NCBI RefSeq assembly: GCF_014495685.1
Contig: NZ_JACTVI010000020.1
Location: 46,796 to 110,795, forward strand
DNA length: 64,000 bases
DNA from: Streptomyces sp. TRM68367
GTDB taxonomy: Bacteria; Actinomycetota; Actinomycetes; Streptomycetales; Streptomycetaceae
Direction: 5' to 3'
Shown here one piece after another: positions 25,566 to 32,363 of this stretch; the stretch's first letter is position 1; each line of letters starts with the position of its first letter. The notes under the pieces are model-generated. The model saw only the letters and a list, made by a program, of their open reading frames with translations, had not been told where the DNA came from and made no database searches. The position numbers and the translations under genes are program-made.

Positions 25566-27314
25566 TCAGACCTCGTACGGCTGGACGACGATGAAGTTGC
25601 CGGGCGCGCCCCGGAACTGGAGGTTGACGCTCTCTCCGGTGTCGCCGGGGTAGGCGTTGCGACGCATCCGCACCTGGCTGGAGACGACCACCTGGGCGGC
25701 GGCCGACCAGGCGACCACGGCGTTGCAGTCGGCGAACGTGGTGGGCGTGACGGGCAGCACGACGGGCGTGCCGTGCGTCTTCACCACGAGCGTGCCGGTG
25801 CCCTGGAACTGCATCGTGAACAGCGCGCCGCCGGGGATGCCGTGTCCCTCGATGCGGCGGACCTCGTAGGTGAGGCTCTCGTCGAAGGCGAGGACGTTCT
25901 CGGCGGAGACGCACACGGCGTCGCCCTGGAGCTCGATGGGGTGCAGCATCGTGGAGTTGTCTGCGAGGAACACCTGTCCCTGGCCGGTGCAGCGCATCAG
26001 CTGCATCTCCTGGCCGGTGGCGTTGCCCACGATGCGGCCCGCGAAGCCGGCGCCCTTGTAGCTGAAGTCGACCTTGCCCTGGTAGAGCACCATGCTGCCC
26101 TGCCGGGCCAGCACGGGCTGCCCGTCGATGCCGAGGTCGACGCGGACGAGCTTCTTGTTCTGCTGCGTCCAGCGCTGCCCGGTGGGCGTCTCCTTGAACT
26201 TCTGGAGCGTGCCCGCCACCCCGGGCGCCTGCGGCGTGCCCTGGTGGGCTGCCTGTGGTGTGCCGTAGGGGGCGGTCTGCTGGACCGGGGCCTGTCCGGC
26301 CGGCGGCTGCTGACCGTACCCCGGGGGCGGGGTCGGCTGCCCGTAGCCGGGCGGCGGGGCGGGGGCCTGCGGAGCCGGGGGCGCCTGGGGCTGGGCGTAG
26401 CCGGGGGGCGGCGGTGCGCTCGGTCCGGGGGCCTGGCCGTACGGCGGCTGCGACGGCTGCCGGCCCGGCTGGCCGTAGGGCGCGGGCGCCGGAGCAGGGG
26501 GCGGTACGGGGGCGCCACCGGGCTGGTTCATGGGCGCGACGACGGTCGGCGCGGTGTGCACGCCGGGCGCGGGCACCGGCGGGGGCGGAATGGCTCCGGG
26601 CGGGGGCGCGAAGCCCTGCGCGGCGGGCTGCGGCGCGGGGGCTGGAGCCGTGGCAGGCGCGGGGGCGGGAGCCGGGGCCGGGGCGCCGGGGACGGCGAAC
26701 ACTGGCGGGGCTGCGGACTGCGCGGGCGGCGCGAAGCCGGGGGCGGCACCGGTCTCCGGCTGCTGCTGCGGGGCGGGCGGCTCCTCCTCCGCCACCTCGC
26801 CGCCGAAGTTCTTCAGCAGCGCGTCGAGGCCGCCGTCGAAGCCCTGCCCGACGGCGGCGAACCGCCACACGTCCTTCAGGTAGAAGTCGCCCAGCATCAC
26901 GGCCCGTTCGGTCGAGAACTCCGAGCCGTTGAAGGGGTAGCGGGCCACCTCCTCGCCGCCCGCGACGATGCGGATGTATCCGGGGGCGATCTGCGACATC
27001 TGCCCGGAGCCGTCAAGCGTCGCCGTGAACGCCAGCTTCTGGATCTGCGGCGGGATCTTGTCGAGCGTGACCCGGAAGGACTCCGTGTCGCCCGCCTGGG
27101 CACCGAGGAGCTGAATCGCCTCCTCAGGAGACTTCGGCTGGTTGAAGAAGACGAAGTAACGGTCGTCCGAAAGCCGTTCATCGGCGTCGAGACCGAAGCA
27201 GCTGATATCGAAGGTAAGTCCGGGACCAGAGATCTGTACCCCGACGTACAGGTCCGTGCCCGCGGTGAGGTCACTGATCCTGGCCTTGTGGCCGCGTTGG
27301 AATTCCCTGGCCAT
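25566..27314 (-). CDS. TerD-domain / AIM24-domain fusion protein (operon gene 1)
   Basis: A 582-residue two-domain protein. Residues ~1-185 are a TerD domain: MAREFQRGHKARISDLTAG, LTFDISCFGLDADERLSDDR-type calcium loop, FFNQPKSPEEAI, and AVMLGDFYLKDVWRFAAVGQ-GFDGGLDALLKNFGG at the end. TerD domains bind Ca2+ and belong to tellurite/stress systems. A ~180-residue Pro/Ala/Gln linker follows (many PxPAPA and PPGYGQP units), then an AIM24 domain from about 370 (QRWTQQNKKLVRVDLGIDGQ...). The C terminus ends FRGAPGNFIVVQPYEV, like the two downstream paralogues. The operon therefore encodes three AIM24 barrels, one tethered to TerD, perhaps a hetero-oligomeric assembly. Start ATG 27314. Confidence 0.9.
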   Translation of the reverse strand: MAREFQRGHKARISDLTAGTDLYVGVQISGPGLTFDISCFGLDADERLSDDRYFVFFNQPKSPEEAIQLLGAQAGDTESFRVTLDKIPPQIQKLAFTATLDGSGQMSQIAPGYIRIVAGGEEVARYPFNGSEFSTERAVMLGDFYLKDVWRFAAVGQGFDGGLDALLKNFGGEVAEEEPPAPQQQPETGAAPGFAPPAQSAAPPVFAVPGAPAPAPAPAPATAPAPAPQPAAQGFAPPPGAIPPPPVPAPGVHTAPTVVAPMNQPGGAPVPPPAPAPAPYGQPGRQPSQPPYGQAPGPSAPPPPGYAQPQAPPAPQAPAPPPGYGQPTPPPGYGQQPPAGQAPVQQTAPYGTPQAAHQGTPQAPGVAGTLQKFKETPTGQRWTQQNKKLVRVDLGIDGQPVLARQGSMVLYQGKVDFSYKGAGFAGRIVGNATGQEMQLMRCTGQGQVFLADNSTMLHPIELQGDAVCVSAENVLAFDESLTYEVRRIEGHGIPGGALFTMQFQGTGTLVVKTHGTPVVLPVTPTTFADCNAVVAWSAAAQVVVSSQVRMRRNAYPGDTGESVNLQFRGAPGNFIVVQPYEV

Positions 27315-27451
27315 GCGTAACGACCGTCCCCCATCCAGAATGTGAGTGCGTCGCGCCAGGCTAACGGCAATCTCGGATGCCGGACGAAGCCGGTACAGAC
27401 CCGGTACACAACCCGCGTGGGGCCGCGCCGGGCGATCGGATCAGGCCACTC

Positions 27452-28048
27452 TCACTCGGCGCGCGCAGCGGGCACATGGGGCAGCCGGTCGGCGGCCACC
27501 ACTCCCTCCAGATAGCCCCGGGCCCGCTCGGTGCGCGGGTAAGCCTCCAACAGCCGCCAGAAACGGGGACCGTGGCCGGGCACGAGCAGATGCGCCAGTT
27601 CGTGGAGTAGAACGTAGTCGACGACGTATTCCGGCATGCCCTGCAACCGGTGCGACAGCCGGATGCTGCCCTCGGCCGGGGTACACGAGCCCCAGCGGGT
27701 GTTCTGGTTGGTCACCCAGCGCACCGAGTTGGGCCGCGCGCGCCCGTCGAAGTACAGCTCCGACAGACGCTCGGCACGTTCGGCCAGCTCCGCGTCGCCG
27801 AGCACCCGTTTGCTCTCCTGGGCGGCCAGCTTGTCGAGCATGACGCTCACCCAGCGCTGCTCCTCCGCCTCGGACATCCGGGCGGGGATGAGCACGACGG
27901 TGCGATCGCCCTCGCGGTACGCGGAGACCGTTCTGCGTCGACGGGAGCTCCTGCGGACCTCGATCGCGCTCGCCCCCGAGCCGGTGGTCGGCTGGCTCGT
28001 CGTGCTGCGCTGTGGCTTTCCGGCGCGGTGCAGTGGGTCGGCGGACAC
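27452..28048 (-). CDS. YgjP-like (M48/WLM-type) zinc metallopeptidase
   Basis: A 198-residue protein of the YgjP/DUF45 family. The zinc site is clear: VDYVLLHELAHLLVPGHGPR gives HELAH plus a downstream His in GHGPRFW, the third ligand. Upstream is the conserved NQNTRWGSCTPAEGSIRLSH segment. Members resemble minigluzincins (SprT/WLM), and physiological substrates are unknown. The N-terminal ~35 residues are Ser/Arg/Thr-rich and poorly conserved, so the GTG at 28048 may not be the true start. The gene is upstream of the TerD-AIM24 operon on the same strand, 137 bp away, and divergent from the ThiF-like gene. Confidence 0.85.
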   Translation of the reverse strand: MSADPLHRAGKPQRSTTSQPTTGSGASAIEVRRSSRRRRTVSAYREGDRTVVLIPARMSEAEEQRWVSVMLDKLAAQESKRVLGDAELAERAERLSELYFDGRARPNSVRWVTNQNTRWGSCTPAEGSIRLSHRLQGMPEYVVDYVLLHELAHLLVPGHGPRFWRLLEAYPRTERARGYLEGVVAADRLPHVPAARAE

Positions 28049-28276
28049 GCCCCGACGTTACCCGCTGCACACGGGGAAGTCCCGACTACGGGACGCTTCG
28101 ATACCGATCAGCCACCGTGCGTTTGATTTGTACGACGAATGCCCACCGCCTGTGGACAACTTTCGGCGCCGGGCGGCGCGTCCGAGCATGCTGGCCTCAC
28201 CGGCGCAGCTGCGGCCGACGGCCGGCACCGACACCTGTCGGCACATGGGGACGATCAGGACATACGGGGGCCTGTC

Positions 28277-29491
28277 ATGCATCCGATGGTGAAGCCCGCG
28301 CTCAGGCGCGGCTGGCGCGACCTCAATACCGTGCAGTTCGGGATGACTCCGGCGCACGCGATGACGCTCGGTCCGATGGACACGGCGACGGGCAGCTTCC
28401 TCGAACTGCTCAACGGCACCCGCGGGCTTGCCCTGCTGCGCGAGGAGGGCGGCCGCATGGACCTGCCGGACGGCCATGTCGACGCGCTGGTGCGGCGGCT
28501 GGCCCGGGCCGGGCTCCTGGACGACGCGCGGGGCGGGGGACCGGACGCCGACGCCCTGCGCAAGAAGAAGGAGGCCCTCGACCGGCTGAGCCCCGACCTT
28601 GCCTCACTGTCCCTGGTCACCTCCGAACCGGGCGGCGCGTCGCGGATCCTGGCCGCCCGCCGCTCACTGCGCGTGCAGGTGCGGGGCGCGGGCCGGGTGG
28701 GTGCGGCCCTGGCCGGACTGCTGTCGGGGGCCGGCGTGGGCGAGGTGGACGTGCGGGACGGCGGCCGCGTCGAACCGTGGGACGTCGCCCCGGGCGGGCT
28801 GCCCGCCGACGCCGTCGGCGCCCGCAGGGACGAGGCGGCCCGCCGTGTCGCACGCCGGGCGGCCCCCGGCCGGCCGGCGCGCCGCGGTCCCCAGTCGCCG
28901 CCCGGGGAGGGCAGCCCGGGCCACTCGCTGGTGATCATCGCCCCACGGGACGATGTCGCGGTGCATGCACCCGACGCCTCCGTCGCCGCTCCCCTGATGG
29001 CGTCCGGCACGCCCCACCTGTATGCCGGGGTGGTGGAGGGAACCGGCGTGGTCGGCCCGCTCGTCCTGCCGGGTGAGACGGCCTGCGCGGGGTGCCTGCA
29101 CGAAAACCGCACCGACCAGGATCCGGCCTGGCCCCGCCTGGTGGCACAGTGGTGCTCCGGGAAACCGCGCCAGGTACGGCCCTGCGACCTGGCACTGGCC
29201 GCGACGGTGGCCGGGCTGGCGGCGGCGCACGCGCTCGCCTTCCTGGACGGCCACGCGCCGTCGAGCGCCGGCGCACGCTGGGAGGTCTCGCTGCCCGGTC
29301 TGCACTGGCACGCGCGACCCTTGTGGGCGCACCCCGCATGCCCGTGCGGGGCGGCGGAGAAAGGTAAGGGGGAACACACCTCCGAGGACGGGGAGTCGCA
29401 CGAGACAATGGCGGAGCAACAGCCGTCAGAGGAGTTTCGCCGTCAGGCACACACGGCGCGGCTTGCTGGGACTTGGAGGGCGCATGTCTGA
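28277..29491 (+). CDS. ThiF/E1-like adenylyltransferase-fold protein (degenerate)
   Basis: A 404-residue protein. The middle has a Rossmann-like start, RSLRVQVRGAGRVGAALAGL, where ThiF/E1 enzymes have GxGGxG; the last Gly is absent. The C-terminal half has LPGETACAGCLHENRTDQDP and LWAHPACPCG, two CxxC-like pairs that would form the structural zinc site of E1 enzymes. The N-terminal ~90 residues are a small winged-helix-like domain (FLELLNGTRGLALLREEG) resembling those seen in peptide-modification E1 partners. The adenylating Arg/Asp motifs are not convincing, so activity is doubtful. No RiPP precursor is visible nearby. Start ATG 28277. It overlaps the ABC1-kinase gene by 8 bp. Confidence 0.75.
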   Translation: MHPMVKPALRRGWRDLNTVQFGMTPAHAMTLGPMDTATGSFLELLNGTRGLALLREEGGRMDLPDGHVDALVRRLARAGLLDDARGGGPDADALRKKKEALDRLSPDLASLSLVTSEPGGASRILAARRSLRVQVRGAGRVGAALAGLLSGAGVGEVDVRDGGRVEPWDVAPGGLPADAVGARRDEAARRVARRAAPGRPARRGPQSPPGEGSPGHSLVIIAPRDDVAVHAPDASVAAPLMASGTPHLYAGVVEGTGVVGPLVLPGETACAGCLHENRTDQDPAWPRLVAQWCSGKPRQVRPCDLALAATVAGLAAAHALAFLDGHAPSSAGARWEVSLPGLHWHARPLWAHPACPCGAAEKGKGEHTSEDGESHETMAEQQPSEEFRRQAHTARLAGTWRAHV

Positions 29492-30854
29492 TCTTCCCCG
29501 GAAGGCGGTCACCCGTACCGCCAAGCTCGCCGCGCTCCCGCTCGGTTTCGCCGGGCGTGCCACCTGGGGACTCGGCAAGCGGATCGTCGGTGAGTCCGCG
29601 GACCTCGTCGGGCGCGAGCTGCAGCAGCGCACGGCGGAGCAACTGTTCAAGGTGCTCGGCGAGCTCAAGGGCGGCGCGATGAAGTTCGGGCAGGCGCTGT
29701 CCGTCTTCGAGTCGGCCCTGCCCGAGGATGTCGCCGGCCCCTACCGGGCGGCGCTGACGAAGCTCCAGGAGGCCGCACCGCCGATGCCGACACGCACCGT
29801 GCACGCGGTGCTCGCGGAGCGGCTCGGCGAGGACTGGCACGAGCTGTTCCTGGAGTTCGAGGACAAGCCCGCCGCGGCGGCCTCGATCGGCCAGGTGCAC
29901 CGGGGGGTGTGGCACGACGGCCGTGAGGTGGCGGTCAAGGTGCAGTACCCGGGCGCCGGCGAGGCCCTCCTGTCGGACCTGAACCAACTGAGCCGCTTCG
30001 CCCGCCTGTTGGGGCCGCTGGTCCCGGGCATGGACGTCAAGCCCTTGATCACTGAGCTCAAGGACCGCGTCTCGGAGGAGCTGGACTACAGCCTGGAGGC
30101 CCAGGCCCAGCAGGCCCATGCCGGGGAGTTCGCGGACGACCCGGACGTCGTGGTGCCGGACGTGGTCCACCAGTGCGAGCAGATCCTGATCACCGAGTGG
30201 ATCGACGGCGTTCCGCTGTCCGAGGTGATCGCCGACGGCACGCAGGAGCAGCGCGACCGGGCCGGCCAGCTCCTGGCACGCTTCCTGTTCTCCGGCCCGG
30301 CCCGGACCGGCCTGCTGCACGCTGACCCGCACCCGGGCAACTTCCGGCTGCTGCCCGGCGGACCGGACGGGGACGACGACTGGCTGCTGGGCGTCCTGGA
30401 CTTCGGCACCGTCGACCGCCTGGCGGGCGGCCTGCCGTCTCCCATCGGCGAGTCCCTGCGGATGACGCTCGACGGCGAGGCCGAGGCCGTCTACGAGCTG
30501 CTGTGCACGGAGGGCTTCGTCAAGGAGACGATAGACCTCGACCCCGACGGCGTCCTGGACTACCTCCTGCCGATCATCGAACCGGCCAAGGTCGACGCGT
30601 TCACCTTCACCCGCGGCTGGATGCGCAGCCTGGCGGCCCGGATCGCCGACCCGCGCTCGCCCGCGTACCAGCTGGGCAAGCAGCTCAATCTGCCCCCGGC
30701 GTATCTGCTGATCCACCGGGTGACGTTGAGCACGATCGGGGTGCTGTGCCAGCTGGGCTCCACGGTGCGGCTGCGTGAGGAATTGGAGGAGTGGCTGCCG
30801 GGGTTCGTCCTGGAGGAGGCCGTGGACGAGGAGGATCCCGCGGCCGAGGCATGA
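29484..30854 (+). CDS. ABC1/UbiB-family atypical kinase
   Basis: A 456-residue ABC1 (AarF/UbiB/ADCK) protein. The family signatures are present: KxGQ helix GGAMKFGQALSVFESALPED, Ala-rich nucleotide loop KPAAAASIGQVHRGVWHDGR, ion-pair Lys in REVAVKVQYPG, catalytic loop LLHADPHPGNFRLL and metal Asp in GVLDFGTVDRL. These atypical kinases/ATPases support quinone or lipid metabolism; in mycobacteria the orthologue sits beside whiB7, as here. ATG 29484 follows TTGGAGGG and overlaps the end of the ThiF-like gene, so the two are coupled. A perfect 18-bp hairpin lies downstream. Confidence 0.93.
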   Translation: MSDLPRKAVTRTAKLAALPLGFAGRATWGLGKRIVGESADLVGRELQQRTAEQLFKVLGELKGGAMKFGQALSVFESALPEDVAGPYRAALTKLQEAAPPMPTRTVHAVLAERLGEDWHELFLEFEDKPAAAASIGQVHRGVWHDGREVAVKVQYPGAGEALLSDLNQLSRFARLLGPLVPGMDVKPLITELKDRVSEELDYSLEAQAQQAHAGEFADDPDVVVPDVVHQCEQILITEWIDGVPLSEVIADGTQEQRDRAGQLLARFLFSGPARTGLLHADPHPGNFRLLPGGPDGDDDWLLGVLDFGTVDRLAGGLPSPIGESLRMTLDGEAEAVYELLCTEGFVKETIDLDPDGVLDYLLPIIEPAKVDAFTFTRGWMRSLAARIADPRSPAYQLGKQLNLPPAYLLIHRVTLSTIGVLCQLGSTVRLREELEEWLPGFVLEEAVDEEDPAAEA

Positions 30855-30910
30855 GCCCGCCGCTGTGACGGTTGCCGTTCGCCAAGCACAACTTTCCCGG
30901 GCAGAACGCA

Positions 30911-30951
30911 CCGCGGGGGCCGGTCCGTGGCGTACGGACCGGCCCCCGCGG
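30911..30951. terminator. Strong bidirectional terminator between ABC1 kinase and the wblC operon
   Basis: An 18-bp perfect inverted repeat, CCGCGGGGGCCGGTCCGT and its complement, with a 5-base loop, between two converging transcription units. Confidence 0.9.
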
Positions 30952-31001
30952 GGACACTTCACCTCCCCGGGCGGGAGGCCACCGCTGTGCGGTGTGGTCG
31001 G

Positions 31002-31325
31002 TTACTGCATGACCGCCATGGCGAGCGCTCGGCGGGCGCGCCGCGAGGCACGCTCCGCCCGGCGCTGCATCCGGCGGGCGGCCAGCAGGCGCACGGCCTG
31101 GCGTTCTCGCTCCGCCTCCTGCAGGCGCTCCTGCATCTGCGCACGAGCCATGGCTTCTGGGATGAGTTGCATCTCTCGGGTCCTGTTCTGACGCGAGCCG
31201 TTCGCGCCGCTCGTGGTGACGTCTTCAGGCGCGAAACCTGCGTGTTCGTGGGTGGACGGCTTCATCGGGGCCTGCTTCTTGGGATCGTGCGTGACGGGAC
31301 GGTCGATCGTTCCTGCGGTGTTCAT
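31002..31325 (-). CDS. Small basic coiled-coil protein coupled to wblC
   Basis: A 107-residue, very basic protein. The first ~50 residues are polar; the remainder is a predicted amphipathic helix rich in Arg/Ala/Glu (MARAQMQERLQEAERERQAV then RRMQRRAERASRRARRALAM). Its ATG at 31325 overlaps the wblC stop (ATGA), a strong sign of translational coupling, so it would be induced together with WblC by translation inhibitors. Internal Met codons at 31265 and 31172 are alternative starts; the helical part alone is the better conserved piece in streptomycetes as I recall. No known domain. An RNA- or ribosome-associated role would fit the composition but is a guess. Confidence 0.65.
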   Translation of the reverse strand: MNTAGTIDRPVTHDPKKQAPMKPSTHEHAGFAPEDVTTSGANGSRQNRTREMQLIPEAMARAQMQERLQEAERERQAVRLLAARRMQRRAERASRRARRALAMAVMQ

Positions 31326-31699
31326 GCCGTGACCGGGTTCTTGCGCGGGCGGCCACGCGGCCGCTTCCGGGCGACGACAACACCCTGGACGAACAACTCG
31401 CCACCCCAGACGCCCCAGGGCTCACGCCGCTCCTTGGCGCCGGCGAGGCAGGCCTCGATCAACGGGCAGGTGCGGCAGAGGGACTTGGCGTACTCGACGT
31501 CCGCCGGCGACTCGGCGAAGAAGACCTCCGGGTCGTAGGAACGGCAGGGGACGGGCACGCCCAGGTTCTCGATGGCGTCGTCGAGCGCGGTGAGCGCGGT
31601 GAGCGCGGTGAGCGGAGTCAAGGTGGAGTCCTCCGTGGGGCCGGGCTTGGGGATCGTGTCGGAAGGCGGTACGGACGGGGCGTGCGCTTCGAGTTGCAC
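31322..31699 (-). CDS. wblC: WhiB-family regulator WblC (WhiB7 orthologue)
   Basis: A 125-residue WhiB-like iron-sulfur protein. The four cluster cysteines are in VPCRSYDPE and SLCRTCPLIEAC, followed by the EPWGVWGGELF turn that contacts the sigma factor. The C terminus carries an AT-hook, RGRPRKN, which separates WhiB7/WblC from other Wbl proteins and reads AT-rich DNA next to the -35 box. WblC activates intrinsic resistance genes (efflux, methylases, ribosome-associated factors) when translation is inhibited. GTG 31699 with GAGGA upstream is the start. The Thr-Ala-Leu triplet (LTALTALTAL) in the N terminus is encoded by a short tandem 9-bp repeat. The ~600-nt leader upstream carries a uORF and a terminator. 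Confidence 0.93.
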   Translation of the reverse strand: MQLEAHAPSVPPSDTIPKPGPTEDSTLTPLTALTALTALDDAIENLGVPVPCRSYDPEVFFAESPADVEYAKSLCRTCPLIEACLAGAKERREPWGVWGGELFVQGVVVARKRPRGRPRKNPVTA

Positions 31700-31807
31700 G
31701 GTTCGTCTTCCTCGTCTGGTCGTTCCGGCCGGTTGGCCGGGTGGCGGCTGGGTACCGGGTTTCTCTTCTTGTCCCGAGGCTCCTTCGGTCCGTCGTCCCC
31801 GTTCGGG

Positions 31808-31851
31808 GAAAACAGAAGGGCCGCGGATCCCGGGTGGGGTTCCGCGGCCCT
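31808..31851 (-). terminator. Intrinsic terminator (attenuator) in the wblC leader
   Basis: On the minus strand AGGGCCGCGGA pairs with TCCGCGGCCCT (31841-31851 with 31817-31827, 13-base loop) and is followed by TCTGTTTT. It lies 109 bp before the wblC start and 23 bp past the uORF stop. A U-rich intrinsic terminator inside the leader of a stress regulator is best explained as an attenuator. Confidence 0.85.
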
Positions 31852-31861
31852 GAAGGCGCCG

Positions 31862-31880
31862 GCCTGATCATCGATCAGGC
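31862..31880 (-). promoter_or_regulatory. Stem-loop covering the uORF stop codon
   Basis: GCCTGATC and GATCAGGC form an 8-bp perfect stem with a 3-base loop. The uORF stop (31875-31877) is inside one arm, so a ribosome finishing or stalling at the end of the uORF would open it. Together with the terminator 10 bp further on it is the likely switching element. Confidence 0.55.
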
Positions 31881-32198
31881 TGGATCACTCCAGGGATCTG
31901 GCCCACGGAAGGCCCACATCAGGTGGTGCTGCGTCGTCAGCTTCCGGAATCCGGCACCGGTCGCCGTAAAGGCATAGGCCTGCGCCTGTGCCGCTACTGC
32001 CGCTTCCAGTGCCTTGGTCGGTCGCTCATTGCGCTCACGGACGGGAAGGCCCGCGGGAGCAACGGAGGGCGCCGGACGCACGGCGGGAATGCCGGACAGA
32101 CCGGTGCCCAGGCTGGAAACGCCGAGCATGCACGCGGAGACGGCCGAGCGATCGGTCATTTTCACGATGCTGACGGAGCTGGTGTTGATGCTGATCAC
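31875..32198 (-). CDS. Leader uORF of wblC (107 codons)
   Basis: An open frame in the wblC leader begins at GTG 32198, 8 bp after AGGAGG, one of the best ribosome sites in the window, and encodes VISINTSSVSIVKMTDRS... to ...FRGPDPWSDPA. Codon bias and composition look partly coding. In actinobacterial whiB7/wblC genes a leader uORF couples ribosome stalling to read-through of an intrinsic terminator; this frame is in the correct place (ends 23 bp before the terminator stem). Whether the peptide itself matters is unknown. An alternative is a shorter uORF starting at an internal Met codon (KMTDRS or ACMLGVS). Confidence 0.6.
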   Translation of the reverse strand: MISINTSSVSIVKMTDRSAVSACMLGVSSLGTGLSGIPAVRPAPSVAPAGLPVRERNERPTKALEAAVAAQAQAYAFTATGAGFRKLTTQHHLMWAFRGPDPWSDPA

Positions 32199-32310
32199 TG
32201 AACTCGCCTCCTCTCGGCGTCTCGGGGGACTGGGGTGAACCAGTCCGACGGATTTGCAAGTACAACACGGAACCAAGGCCTCCTGGAAGGCCGCTGTTCC
32301 CGTGGCTCAG

Positions 32311-32348
32311 AACCTATGGGGACTGCTGGGGCATGCGCAAACTATTTT
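32311..32348 (-). promoter_or_regulatory. WhiB7/WblC-type promoter of wblC
   Basis: Reading the minus strand: AAAATA (32343-32348), two bases, TTGCGC as -35 (32335-32340), an 18-base spacer, and TAGGTT as -10 (32311-32316). WhiB7 promoters have exactly such an A/T block about three bases upstream of the -35 hexamer, bound by the AT-hook, so autoactivation is likely. This is one of the very few A/T runs in the region. It predicts a leader of about 605 nt. Confidence 0.65.
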
Positions 32349-32363
32349 CTCGACGAGTTTGCG

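Noticed and set aside
28277..30854. Lanthipeptide/TOMM-type RiPP cluster suggested by the E1-like gene
   Set aside because: No precursor peptide, YcaO, dehydrogenase or transporter is present; the neighbour is a conserved ABC1 kinase.
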